Source: Acidaminobacter sp. (GTDB lineage: Bacteria; Bacillota; Clostridia; Peptostreptococcales; Acidaminobacteraceae). Taken from it: 64,000 bases of DNA. Location: the NCBI RefSeq assembly GCF_030247605.1, contig NZ_JAOTSB010000006.1, positions 62,001 through 126,000 of the forward strand, in the 5' to 3' direction. The notes beneath the pieces were generated by a model. It was not told the DNA's origin. It was given only the letters and a program-made list of their open reading frames with translations, and searched no databases. The position numbers and the translations under genes are program-made. This document shows, piece by piece, positions 25,917-34,142 of the stretch (positions are counted from its first letter, which is position 1; each line of letters opens with the position of its first letter).

Positions 25917-26258
25917 ATGGCGTTCTTGCAGTCTTACCTTAAATTCACCGGCATTATGCTGGGTGCGTCGGTCATTCTCGGGATTTTGGCGGCGCTGCTG
26001 ACAGAACTGAAGCTGCTGCAGGGCATTTATGTCGTTCTGTTTGCGGTGGGTGTACTCTGTCTGCTTTACGCGTCGGCCATGCTGGTGGGCACACCGAGAA
26101 AGCGGTTTGAATACTACATGAAGATGGAGTATGATTCGGACAGCGCAAAACCCAAAAATGCCAAAACCTACGAGTCCTTTGGCGTATTGCCGGGATTGCT
26201 TGGGATCACGGCCATTGTCTTCGGGTTTTTACTCGAAGCTTTGAATAGATCACTGTAA
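25917..26258 (+). CDS. Small membrane protein of unknown function
   Basis: A 113-residue protein with three probable transmembrane helices (about residues 8-28, 32-55 and 90-110) and a charged central loop containing GTPRKRFEYYMKMEYDSDSAK. I do not recognise the family with confidence; the layout resembles small DUF3899-type membrane proteins. AAAGGAG precedes the ATG at 25917. It ends 13 bp before crt and is probably in the same operon, which may be coincidental for function. Confidence 0.65.
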   Translation: MAFLQSYLKFTGIMLGASVILGILAALLTELKLLQGIYVVLFAVGVLCLLYASAMLVGTPRKRFEYYMKMEYDSDSAKPKNAKTYESFGVLPGLLGITAIVFGFLLEALNRSL

Positions 26259-26271
26259 AGGGAGGAACATT

Positions 26272-27051
26272 ATGTCGTATGAATTTTTGAAAGTCGAACA
26301 GAAAAATGCCGTCGCGGTTGTTTCACTGAATCGGCCTGAGGTGCTGAACGCGCTTAATGAAGCTGTGCTTGAGGAACTTTACGAGTGCATGGAGCAGCTT
26401 AACTCGGCACTTGAGACCAGAGCAGTGATATTGACAGGAGCAGGCAGAGCTTTTGTGGCGGGCGCTGACATTCAGGCCATGTCCGTCATGTCCCCTGAAG
26501 AGGGGCAGCGCTTCTCCGAACTGGGCATGAAGGTGATGACCCGGATTGAAACCCTTGAAAAGCCTGTAATAGCTGCGATCAATGGCTTCGCCATAGGTGG
26601 GGGATGCGAATTGGCGCTGGCGTGTGACCTGCGCCTTGCCGGCAAGTCCGCTAAGATGGGACAGCCTGAGGTTACCTTGGGGATCAGTCCCGGATTTGGC
26701 GCGTCCCAGCGGCTGCCGCGGCTGGTGGGTATGGCATCGGCCATGGAGCTGATATTGACGGGCTCGTTAATCAAAGCTGAGGAAGCACTGAGAATTGGGC
26801 TGGTCAGCCATGTCTACGAGGATGAGGCGTTAATGGAGGAGGCTTTGGCACTCGCTGAGAAAATCGCTGCCAACCCATGGGTGGCGGTCAAGTATGCCAA
26901 GAAAGCCATGCGTCAAAGTCTGGATCTTGAAATAGGTCAGGGCTGCGCTTACGAAAGCGCTGTATTTGGCCTGACCTTCGCTACCGAAGATCAAAAGGGC
27001 GCTATGAAGGCGTTTGTCGATAAATCAAAATACACTGCAAAGCACCGCTAG
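26272..27051 (+). CDS. crt: Crotonase (enoyl-CoA hydratase)
   Basis: A 259-residue enoyl-CoA hydratase that interconverts crotonyl-CoA and 3-hydroxybutyryl-CoA. The oxyanion-hole segments GRAFVAGADIQAM and INGFAIGGGCELALACDLRLA and the two catalytic Glu residues (GGGCE and GQPEVTLGISPGFG) are intact. Length and motifs match clostridial Crt. It is 12 bp before hbd; the thiolase, butyryl-CoA dehydrogenase and Etf genes that often accompany this pair are not in the window. Confidence 0.92.
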   Translation: MSYEFLKVEQKNAVAVVSLNRPEVLNALNEAVLEELYECMEQLNSALETRAVILTGAGRAFVAGADIQAMSVMSPEEGQRFSELGMKVMTRIETLEKPVIAAINGFAIGGGCELALACDLRLAGKSAKMGQPEVTLGISPGFGASQRLPRLVGMASAMELILTGSLIKAEEALRIGLVSHVYEDEALMEEALALAEKIAANPWVAVKYAKKAMRQSLDLEIGQGCAYESAVFGLTFATEDQKGAMKAFVDKSKYTAKHR

Positions 27052-27063
27052 GGGGAGACAAGC

Positions 27064-27918
27064 ATGAAAACAATAGGGATAATTGGAACCGGTACTATGG
27101 GTCTTGGCATTGTTCAGGCTGTCGCAATGAGCGACGTCGAGCGCGTTGTTGTGAAGGGACTTAATGATCAGCTTCTGGATCAGGCGTTTGCAACGCTTAA
27201 CAAAACCTTTTCCAAACTCGTCGAAAAGGGAAAAATGGATCAGGCGCAAATGGAAAGCCTGCTCCACAAAATATTCGGGACCACAGAGGATGAGGACCTG
27301 GCTGATTGTGACCTGATTATTGAAGCTGCCGTTGAAAATATGAAGATCAAAAAGGAGATTTTTGCAGCACTGGATCGCGTTGTAAAGCCAAGCGCTATTC
27401 TGGCAACCAACACTTCATCTCTCAGCATCACGGAAATTTCTTCTGCAACCAATAGACCAGACAAGGTTATTGGCATGCACTTTTTTAATCCGGTGCCTTT
27501 GATGAAGCTGGTAGAGATCATATGCGGCATAGCGACCTCGCCTGAGACTTATGAGGCCATAAAAGCGCTGTCCGAGCGCATGGGCAAGGAACCGGTCCGC
27601 GTGGAAGAGGCGCCTGGGTTTGTCGTCAACCGGATCCTGATACCTATGATCAACGAAGCTATAGGCGTGTTGGCAGACGGTGTGGCGGAGCCTCAGGACA
27701 TAGACAAAGCCATGATGCTGGGGGCAAATCATCCCATTGGACCTTTGGCGCTGGCGGATCTCATAGGCAATGATGTTAATCTGGCCATCATGGAGGTCCT
27801 CTACAATGAGTTTGGCGACTCGAAGTACCGCCCGCATCCGCTCCTGAGAAAAATGGTGCGAGGGGGACTTTTAGGCAGAAAGACCGGCAAGGGCTTCTAC
27901 GATTACAGCGGGAAGTAA
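27064..27918 (+). CDS. hbd: 3-hydroxybutyryl-CoA dehydrogenase
   Basis: A 284-residue dehydrogenase reducing acetoacetyl-CoA to 3-hydroxybutyryl-CoA. The N-terminal Rossmann motif is [12 protein letters not shown] (residues 4-15), the catalytic His is in [16 protein letters not shown] and the dimerisation half has [17 protein letters not shown]. Together with Crt it forms the four-carbon segment of butyrate/crotonate metabolism. Transcribed with crt; downstream lies the second copy of the 165-bp repeat. Confidence 0.93.
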   Translation: MKTIGIIGTGTMGLGIVQAVAMSDVERVVVKGLNDQLLDQAFATLNKTFSKLVEKGKMDQAQMESLLHKIFGTTEDEDLADCDLIIEAAVENMKIKKEIFAALDRVVKPSAILATNTSSLSITEISSATNRPDKVIGMHFFNPVPLMKLVEIICGIATSPETYEAIKALSERMGKEPVRVEEAPGFVVNRILIPMINEAIGVLADGVAEPQDIDKAMMLGANHPIGPLALADLIGNDVNLAIMEVLYNEFGDSKYRPHPLLRKMVRGGLLGRKTGKGFYDYSGK

Positions 27919-27952
27919 GGTTCTTAAGAAAGAATTAATTTTTGGCTGGCCC

Positions 27953-28117
27953 CTAGTGTCCTGTGAATACTAAAACTACAACATAATACTGCGGTAAAAT
28001 TTCGCGGAACAAGGCGGAGGAATGAGCGATACTGGATAGTATCGTGATTGACGACAACGCTGTAATGCGAAATTTTAACCAGTAGTATGTCTGGTTTTAG
28101 TGTATACAGGACACTTG
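27953..28117 (-). repeat. 165-bp self-complementary dispersed element, copy 2 (reversed)
   Basis: It is the same length as copies 1 and 3 but inserted in the opposite orientation: the asymmetric core (28009-28060) reads ACAAGGCGGAGGAATG... on the plus strand. The ends are CTAGTGTCCTGT and ACAGGACACTTG; relative to copy 1 the pair A/T in CAGT/ACTG is changed to T/A in CTGT/ACAG on both arms, keeping the stem paired. The central loop is GGAT instead of GCTT. The right end touches the promoter of the LCP gene. Confidence 0.9.
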
Positions 28118-28142
28118 CCTGAAAAAAATTCTGTGGTATGAT
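28115..28142 (+). promoter_or_regulatory. Promoter of the LCP gene, -35 at the repeat boundary
   Basis: TTGCCT (28115-28120), a 16-bp spacer ending TGG, and TATGAT (28137-28142). The first three bases of the -35 are the last three of repeat copy 2. Confidence 0.55.
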
Positions 28143-28200
28143 ATGAATAGTGATTTTTTGGCGGTTTCAGTTTCTGTTTGAGCCGTGGAAGGGGAATTCA

Positions 28201-29229
28201 ATGAGATACTATGTCAAAGTATTTTTTATCGCGTTTATCGCGTTTTCACTCATATTCGCCGGTGGAATTTTTGCCTATCAAAAATTCTATACCCCGGGCG
28301 GAGGAAGTGAGGTCGATCCGTTGAATCCCGGTGATCCGGCTGAGGAGGAACCATCCAACGAACTGGAGAGAATGGTCAAAGATGGTAAGCGGATCAATGT
28401 GCTTCTTGTGGGCGTGGACGGCGGTCGAAGTGACACGCTGATGCTGCTTTCCTTTGATCCGAAGCATAAGCTTGGGAATATTGTTTCAGTACCCCGGGAC
28501 ACCTATTTTCACATTGAAGGCAAGGATGCAGCGGATCTAAGAAAGATCAACGCGGTCTATGGCTTCAAAGGGGATGACGGCGGTGCCCCTGGCGTAGCCA
28601 AGGCGGTCAGCGCTATCCTGGGCGTGCCGGTGCATCATTACGTCAAACTCGACTATGAAGCCGTTGAGGCCGTGGTCGACGTCGTTAAGGGCATTGAAGT
28701 TGATGTGCCGTTTGACATGGATTATGATGATCCTTATGCGGATCCGCCGCTTCACATTCATTTTGATAAGGGCTTACAGACCTTAAACGGCGAGGAAGCG
28801 GTCGAATATCTCAGATGGCGTAAAAACAACGGTTCTGAAGGCCAGGGCGACTTACCAAGAATTGGGCGTCAGCAGGATTTTGTCGTGACTTTGGCCAAGA
28901 AAGCCATTGGTCTAAAACTGCCCATGGTCATCAAAACAGTTTTTGATTACCTTGAAACAGATATGAATCTTGGAGATATGGTTTACCTGGCTTCGGTGGG
29001 CATTGGCGTCGATTTTTCGAAGCTTGAGTCCACGACTATACCAGGTGAAGTCGGCATGAAAAATGGCGGTTCCTACCTGTTCCACGATCCTGAGCAGACT
29101 TACGAATTAATGAAAGGCATCTACGAACGCACCCCTGAAAGTGATGCTGCAGCTGAAGCGGAGGCTGCGGCAGCTGCTGAAGCGGAAGCTGGCGCTGGAT
29201 CTGAAGAGAGTGAAGACAATAAAAATTAA
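28201..29229 (+). CDS. LytR-CpsA-Psr (LCP) family cell-wall ligase
   Basis: A 342-residue membrane-anchored protein with one N-terminal helix (about 5-25), a short Pro/Glu-rich linker and an LCP domain. Domain landmarks are INVLLVGVDGGRSDTLMLLSF, SVPRDTYFHI (the Arg-Asp pair that binds polyprenyl pyrophosphate), RKINAVYGFKG and LPRIGRQQDFV. Such enzymes attach teichoic acid, capsule or glycoprotein glycans to peptidoglycan. The last ~30 residues are an Ala/Glu-rich low-complexity tail. GGAAGGGG precedes the ATG at 28201; the frame is open from 28150 but without support. Confidence 0.9.
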   Translation: MRYYVKVFFIAFIAFSLIFAGGIFAYQKFYTPGGGSEVDPLNPGDPAEEEPSNELERMVKDGKRINVLLVGVDGGRSDTLMLLSFDPKHKLGNIVSVPRDTYFHIEGKDAADLRKINAVYGFKGDDGGAPGVAKAVSAILGVPVHHYVKLDYEAVEAVVDVVKGIEVDVPFDMDYDDPYADPPLHIHFDKGLQTLNGEEAVEYLRWRKNNGSEGQGDLPRIGRQQDFVVTLAKKAIGLKLPMVIKTVFDYLETDMNLGDMVYLASVGIGVDFSKLESTTIPGEVGMKNGGSYLFHDPEQTYELMKGIYERTPESDAAAEAEAAAAAEAEAGAGSEESEDNKN

Positions 29230-29235
29230 AGCAAT

Positions 29236-29267
29236 AAACGGGTGCTCCATTAGTGGGCACCCGTTTT
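29236..29267 (+). terminator. Intrinsic terminator after LCP gene
   Basis: AAACGGGTGC and GCACCCGTTTT form a 10-bp stem with an 11-base loop followed by T's. Confidence 0.88.
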
Positions 29268-29293
29268 AAGTTTGAAATTTAATATTCGATATA

Positions 29294-29345
29294 AAGAAGG
29301 AGTCCAATGCCAATTTCAATTGAAATTGGCATTGGACTCCTTCTT
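29294..29345. repeat. 52-bp perfect palindrome between convergent genes
   Basis: Two 26-bp arms are exactly complementary with no loop (centre 29319/29320); the outer ends are AAGAAGGAGTCC and GGACTCCTTCTT. It lies 8 bp from the murC stop and 27 bp after the LCP terminator. There is no long T run, so if it ends murC transcription it does so without a classical tail. Confidence 0.85.
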
Positions 29346-29352
29346 GAATAAT

Positions 29353-30723
29353 CTATTCGAGCATTAACTTTCCAAGCTCGTTGATATTGCCCGCACCCAT
29401 GGTGAAAACCAGGTCGCCTGAAGCAGCGTGGCCTTTCAGATAGGAGGCGATTTCTTCAAAGGATGAAATATAGTAGGCTTCTTTGCCTGAAGTCTTAATC
29501 ATTTCTGCAAGATCCCTTGAGTGGACGAGCCCGGTATCCTTCTCTCTGGCAGCGTAAATATCCGTGATAATCACGACGTCCGCCTGTTCAAAGGCCGTTG
29601 AGAACTCATTCAACAGCTCATGGGTTCGCGTATAAGTATGTGGTTGGAACACACAGAAAATTCGTTTGTGGGGAACGTTTTTCGCAGCGTTCAGAGTCGC
29701 TTTGACTTCGGAAGGATGATGCGCATAGTCGTCGATAATTTTGACCCCGTCCTTTTCGCCCAAGTGGTCAAAGCGGCGTACGGCACCTTTAAATCTGGAG
29801 AGTGCCAGTGCGGCATCCTCAACCGGGATACCAACATAGGTCGATCCGACAAACGCGGCTAAAGCATTGTAGATATTGTGTCTTCCTGGCACTTCGAGAT
29901 GCAGTGCGGCGAGGTTTTTGCCTTTATGGTTGATATTGAACCTCGGGAATCCGGACGAAGTGAATTCAATGTCGGTCGCCTGATATTCGCAAGTGTTTGA
30001 GAGCCCAAAGGTTATAACGCGGCATTTGGCAGCATCCGCAACTTCGAGACAATTCGGATCATCTCCATTCAGGATGAGGACACCATCTGCCGGTGTGTCG
30101 GAAATATAGCGTCTGAAGGAGTCCTTGATGTGGTCAAGATCTCTGAAATAATCCAAATGGTCTGCTTCTATGTTGAGAACGACGGAAATCTTTGGCTTGA
30201 AACTGAGAAAGCTTTCCTTATATTCGCAGGCTTCTGTGACGATAATATCCCCATGGCCAACGCGGGCATTGCTTCCAATTTCCTTTACTTCTCCGCCGAT
30301 GAGGAGCGTCGGATCCAGGTCGCTCTGACTGAGGACTACAGATACCATAGAGGTCGTGGTGGTTTTGCCGTGTGACCCTGAAATGGCTAGGCTTAGTTTG
30401 AACTCACGCATGATGATGCCAAGCATATCCGCTCTGGTGATGCACGGGATGCCACGCTCAATGGCACGTGCCAATTCTGGATTGTCAGCCCCAACAGCGG
30501 TTGTATAGACGACGACGTCCACATCATCCACATGGGAGGCTTCGTGGGTGAAGTAAATCTTGATGCCCTTCTGCTCCAGATTGTCAGTCAGCGTACTGTG
30601 CTTCAAATCAGATCCGGAGACCTGATAGCCGCGGTTGTTCAGAATCTCAGCAATAGCGCTGACGCCAACACCGCCAATGCCGATCAGGTGGTACTTTTTA
30701 TTAAAAGGATTCAATTCCAACAT
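29353..30723 (-). CDS. murC: UDP-N-acetylmuramate--L-alanine ligase
   Basis: A 456-residue Mur ligase adding L-Ala to UDP-MurNAc in peptidoglycan synthesis. N-terminal UDP-binding GIGGVGVSAIAEI, the ATP P-loop SGSHGKTTTTSM near residue 110, and C-terminal DDYAHHPSEVKATL (the conserved HHP) are present. The ATG at 30723 follows CGAGGAGAA; the open frame begins 24 bp earlier. It is divergent from purR, as in many Clostridia. Confidence 0.95.
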   Translation of the reverse strand: MLELNPFNKKYHLIGIGGVGVSAIAEILNNRGYQVSGSDLKHSTLTDNLEQKGIKIYFTHEASHVDDVDVVVYTTAVGADNPELARAIERGIPCITRADMLGIIMREFKLSLAISGSHGKTTTTSMVSVVLSQSDLDPTLLIGGEVKEIGSNARVGHGDIIVTEACEYKESFLSFKPKISVVLNIEADHLDYFRDLDHIKDSFRRYISDTPADGVLILNGDDPNCLEVADAAKCRVITFGLSNTCEYQATDIEFTSSGFPRFNINHKGKNLAALHLEVPGRHNIYNALAAFVGSTYVGIPVEDAALALSRFKGAVRRFDHLGEKDGVKIIDDYAHHPSEVKATLNAAKNVPHKRIFCVFQPHTYTRTHELLNEFSTAFEQADVVIITDIYAAREKDTGLVHSRDLAEMIKTSGKEAYYISSFEEIASYLKGHAASGDLVFTMGAGNINELGKLMLE

Positions 30724-31059
30724 ATCGATTCTCCTCGTTTTGGACAATTAAATACATTTCTATACATCAGGCACCGTTTTCCCTCGACTGAAGTCGCGAG
30801 TAAGTAAGGTGGTTTAATCAATAAAAGGTCAGAAGACATTATACCATAAATAACCGGGAAGAATACATAGTATTGAACTGCGGTCAACATAATTCTGCGA
30901 TAATTCTGCAGCAGACTGAGGTAAGAAGTTCAAAAAAAGCAAAAAAGAACGTGCAATAACCTGAAAATACGAAGATTAAAGTAAAGTCCTTCTTGAAATC
31001 CTCAAAAAAAGCGAATAAACTAAAGATAAATCTTTATAACATTCGGTTGGAGGGCGTTC
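30724..31059. promoter_or_regulatory. murC-purR divergent promoter region
   Basis: For murC, the minus strand has TGG-TATAAT (30846 down to 30838), an extended -10 about 115 bp before its start. For purR, TTGAAA (30993-30998), a 17-bp spacer and TAAACT (31016-31021) lie ~40 bp before its start. No PurBox-like tandem CCGAA motif or riboswitch is evident in this A/T-rich gap. Confidence 0.55.
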
Positions 31060-31866
31060 ATGGATAATAAGCTGAAACGCAATGAACGGATTGGCGCTAT
31101 AGTGAAAGTACTTTGCGACAGACCAAACAGGATCTTCACTCTGGGTTATTTTACGGAGCTGTTTAATGCAGCAAAGTCGACGATCAGTGAAGATCTCGTC
31201 ATCGTCAAAAAAATCATGGAGACCATGTCCTTTGGTCGTGTTGAAACCATCGCAGGCGCGGCGGGCGGAGTCAAATACATTCCAGTAGTTGTGCCGGAGC
31301 GCAGGACAAAGATACTGGAACAAATTGCGGATAAAATGCGCGATCCTAAAAGGATTATTCCGGGCGGATTCCTTTACATAGGCGATTTGCTGTACGATCC
31401 ATACTTTATGAAGGATGTCGGGGAGATTTTTGCGGAGATGTTCTCTTACAGAGGGATCGACTACGTGCTGACTGTGGAGACCAAGGGCATCCCGCTGGCC
31501 ATGATGACGGCAAACGGGCTGAACTGTCCGCTGGTTGTCGCGCGCAACGAAAACCGTGTCACAGAAGGTGCGACCATCAGCATTAATTATGTCTCAGGCT
31601 CGACAGGGCAGATTCAAACCATGTATGTTTCGAAAAACGCCATAAAGCCCGGGTCCAAAGTTTTAATCATTGACGACTTTATGCGTGCCGGCGGTACGGT
31701 ACTTGGTCTGATAGACCTGGTCCATGAGCTTGGCAGTGTGGTGGAAGGCGTCGGCGTACTCCTGGAGACTGCGGAGCCCGCGAATAAAATGGTGAGCGAC
31801 TATACGGCGCTGTTGACGCTGGATCGGGTTTCAAGAGAGGAAATCGTTGTCAGACTGAAACAATAA
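31060..31866 (+). CDS. purR: Pur operon repressor PurR
   Basis: A 268-residue PurR of the Bacillus type: an N-terminal winged helix (RNERIGAIVKVLCDRPNRIFTL... to about residue 75) joined to a phosphoribosyltransferase-fold domain whose PRPP motif is VLIIDDFMRAGGT (about 203-215). PRPP acts as inducer that releases the repressor from pur promoters. The ATG at 31060 follows TTGGAGGG. Position between murC and spoVG matches the conserved Clostridia/Bacilli order. Confidence 0.95.
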   Translation: MDNKLKRNERIGAIVKVLCDRPNRIFTLGYFTELFNAAKSTISEDLVIVKKIMETMSFGRVETIAGAAGGVKYIPVVVPERRTKILEQIADKMRDPKRIIPGGFLYIGDLLYDPYFMKDVGEIFAEMFSYRGIDYVLTVETKGIPLAMMTANGLNCPLVVARNENRVTEGATISINYVSGSTGQIQTMYVSKNAIKPGSKVLIIDDFMRAGGTVLGLIDLVHELGSVVEGVGVLLETAEPANKMVSDYTALLTLDRVSREEIVVRLKQ

Positions 31867-31938
31867 TGGTCGGCTGAGGAACCATCGGTAAAAAATGTAA
31901 CACAATATTTAAAATATTTCGAAAAATTTTTTATTATT

Positions 31939-31968
31939 GAAGGATTTCAGGCATCAGTGTTGAATTAG
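31939..31968 (+). promoter_or_regulatory. Sigma-H-type promoter upstream of spoVG
   Basis: GAAGGATTT (31939-31947) matches the sigma-H -35 consensus RWAGGAWWT, and GAATT (31962-31966) lies 14 bases further, the sigma-H -10 spacing. spoVG is a classical sigma-H target in Bacillus. The start codon is ~215 bp away because repeat copy 3 lies in between. Confidence 0.6.
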
Positions 31969-31981
31969 TATCGGACGTGTT

Positions 31982-32146
31982 CAAGCACCCTGTAAACACA
32001 AAAACTAGAACTGCAACAGGTTAAAATTTCGCAGTCCGGCGTTGTCGTCATCCGCGATACTGCTTAGTATCGCTGCTTTCTCCGCCTTGTACTTCGAAAT
32101 TTTTCCGCTGTTGTAGGATATAGTTTTAGAATTTACAGGGTACCAG
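31982..32146 (+). repeat. 165-bp self-complementary dispersed element, copy 3
   Basis: Same orientation and exact length as copy 1. The ends differ (CAAGCACCCTGTAAAC and TTTACAGGGTACCAG) yet ACCCTGTAAA still pairs perfectly with TTTACAGGGT. The core (32039-32090) keeps GTTGTCGTCA, the GCGATACT-GCTT-AGTATCGC stem and TCCGCCTTGT. It lies 38 bp before spoVG and downstream of the sigma-H-like promoter, so it would be part of the spoVG 5' leader. Confidence 0.9.
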
Positions 32147-32183
32147 CGTTAACTCAGACAGAGCGAAAGGCAGGTTCGAGAGG

Positions 32184-32480
32184 ATGAAAATAACTGACGT
32201 CAGGATTCGCAAACTGCGGGATGAAGGCAAAATGAAGGCCGTTGTGTCGGTGACACTGGATGATGTCTTTGTCGTTCACGACATCAAGATCATTGAAGGC
32301 CAGAGTGGCTTATTCGTCGCCATGCCGAGCAGAAAAGTCGGAGAAGGCGACTACCGTGACATTGCGCATCCTATCAACCAGGAGACGCGTAGAATGCTTC
32401 AGGACGTGATCTTTGCGGAGTATGACCGCGCGAAGACCATCGGAGAATTTGATGAAGCGGAAGAACTGACTGACCTTTAA
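32184..32480 (+). CDS. spoVG: SpoVG, regulatory RNA/DNA-binding protein
   Basis: A 98-residue SpoVG. The family N-terminus [34 protein letters not shown] and the central [18 protein letters not shown] are intact. SpoVG proteins bind nucleic acid and affect septation, sporulation and virulence; they are kept in non-sporulating Firmicutes as well, so the gene does not prove sporulation. The ribosome site (GAGAGG directly before ATG, GGCAGG further up) is unusual in spacing. A strong terminator follows, so it is monocistronic. Confidence 0.96.
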   Translation: MKITDVRIRKLRDEGKMKAVVSVTLDDVFVVHDIKIIEGQSGLFVAMPSRKVGEGDYRDIAHPINQETRRMLQDVIFAEYDRAKTIGEFDEAEELTDL

Positions 32481-32538
32481 GCGTTCCGTGGAAATGAGTT
32501 GACGCGCTAACTTGCGGCTCAGGATGGAACGGACTGTG

Positions 32539-32582
32539 CTGAAGCACGGGCTAACATGAGCCCTGCTTCAGTATTTTTTTTC
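32539..32582 (+). terminator. Intrinsic terminator after spoVG
   Basis: CTGAAGCACGGGCT pairs with AGCCCTGCTTCAG (one bulged base) and is followed, after TA, by a T8-9 run. Confidence 0.92.
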
Positions 32583-32631
32583 TATGCCCTTCAGGATTTA
32601 TTTCTTCTGTTACCGCGGTTTGTTAAAAATA

Positions 32632-32640
32632 TGGTATAAT
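32632..32640 (+). promoter_or_regulatory. Extended -10 promoter of glmU (TGG-TATAAT)
   Basis: TGG-TATAAT lies 63 bp before the glmU start and just after the spoVG terminator. Confidence 0.6.
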
Positions 32641-32703
32641 CCCTTTGAAAAGCGTTCAAACGGATCAAAAAATCATAATTTAAGATATAAGGAGTCGAAA
32701 GGC

Positions 32704-34068
32704 ATGAATTTAGCATCAATTATTCTCGCAGCCGGAGAGGGGACGAGAATGAAGTCAAAGCTCCCCAAAGTACTGCATCGCGTTGCGGGTAAAGCTATGG
32801 TGGAGCACGTTATGGATGCCGCGGCAAAAGTCGGCTCAGACCGGACCATACTGGTCGTTGGCAGCGGCAAGTCAGCGGTCGAAGCGGCCCTCAGCGGGCG
32901 GAAAGTTTTTTATGCCCATCAGACTGAGCGCCTTGGAACAGGACATGCGGTCTCCATCGCCCTTGAAGCACTTGGTGACGAGGCACACGTGCTGATTCTC
33001 TGCGGTGATACGCCGCTCCTGTCATCAAAGACCTTGGAAGCGCTCGTTCAGTATCATGAAAAATCAGGTGCGGGATGCACCGTGCTGACAGCTGAACTCG
33101 AATCGCCTTATGGTTACGGCAGGATTCTAAGGGATTCAGAAGGCAATGTACTCGGCATAGTCGAAGAAAAGGACGCGTCTGCTGAAGAAAAACGCATCAA
33201 AGAGATCAACTCCGGTGTCTATGTCGTCAAACGCGAAACGCTGCTGACTGAAATCCCGAGAATTAGAAATGACAACGCCCAGGGTGAATATTATTTGACG
33301 GATTTAATCAAGTTGGCGCGTGAGTCCGGGGAGAGAGTCGGTGCTTACAAAACAGAGGATGCTTCAGAAATCAGCGGCGTCAATTCCAGAGTCCAGCTCA
33401 GCGAATGTGAAACGCTGCTGCGCCAGCGCATCAATAAAGCTTTGATGCTGGAGGGCGTGACCATGATTGATCCTTCTTCGGTCTATGTAGACGCGGACGT
33501 TGTCATCGGTCGCGACACGGTAGTTTATCCGGGCTGTATTATCGAAAAGGGCACGGTTATTGGGGAAGACTGTGAAATTGGGCCTAACGCAAGACTGAAG
33601 CACTGCCATATTGGAAATGGCGTTACCTTCAAAGACTCCACGGGTATTGAGAGTTCTGTGGGAGATGATTCAACCGTCGGTCCATACGCCTATTTGAGAC
33701 CGGGCTCTGTCCTGGGCCAGCGCGTAAAGGTAGGCGACTTCGTCGAGATCAAGAATTCCAATATTGGGGATGACGCAAAAATCTCCCATCTTACCTACGT
33801 TGGGGACGGAGATGTCGGAGAAAATGTCAATCTTGGCTGCGGCGTTGTCTTCGTCAACTACGACGGCAAGAAGAAGCACCGAACTGTTGTGGAAAATGAC
33901 GCGTTTGTTGGCTGCAATGTCAACCTGATCTCTCCTGTAACTGTGGGTGAAGGCGCCTATGTCGCGGCAGGAAGCACCATTACCAAAGATGTTCCAAGTG
34001 GTTCACTCGCCATAGCCAGAGATAAGCAGAAAAACATTGAAGGCTGGGTCAAACGAAAAAACCGTTGA
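32704..34068 (+). CDS. glmU: Bifunctional GlmU (GlcN-1-P acetyltransferase / GlcNAc-1-P uridyltransferase)
   Basis: A 454-residue enzyme making UDP-GlcNAc. The N-terminal nucleotidyltransferase has the [18 protein letters not shown] motif and GDTPLL; the C-terminal half is a left-handed beta-helix of hexapeptide repeats with [17 protein letters not shown] and [12 protein letters not shown]. The ATG at 32704 follows AAGGAG. It precedes prs by 74 bp, the usual order. Confidence 0.97.
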   Translation: MNLASIILAAGEGTRMKSKLPKVLHRVAGKAMVEHVMDAAAKVGSDRTILVVGSGKSAVEAALSGRKVFYAHQTERLGTGHAVSIALEALGDEAHVLILCGDTPLLSSKTLEALVQYHEKSGAGCTVLTAELESPYGYGRILRDSEGNVLGIVEEKDASAEEKRIKEINSGVYVVKRETLLTEIPRIRNDNAQGEYYLTDLIKLARESGERVGAYKTEDASEISGVNSRVQLSECETLLRQRINKALMLEGVTMIDPSSVYVDADVVIGRDTVVYPGCIIEKGTVIGEDCEIGPNARLKHCHIGNGVTFKDSTGIESSVGDDSTVGPYAYLRPGSVLGQRVKVGDFVEIKNSNIGDDAKISHLTYVGDGDVGENVNLGCGVVFVNYDGKKKHRTVVENDAFVGCNVNLISPVTVGEGAYVAAGSTITKDVPSGSLAIARDKQKNIEGWVKRKNR

Positions 34069-34142
34069 GCGAACAACCTAAAATAAGCCATTTCCGGAGA
34101 CAGAGAGATCCGGAAGGCAAAAAGACTGACTGGAGGGTCAAC

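Noticed and set aside
30760..30815. AAGGTGG-like sequence before murC as a T-box or riboswitch remnant
   Set aside because: No specifier loop, no antiterminator/terminator pair and wrong strand for murC.
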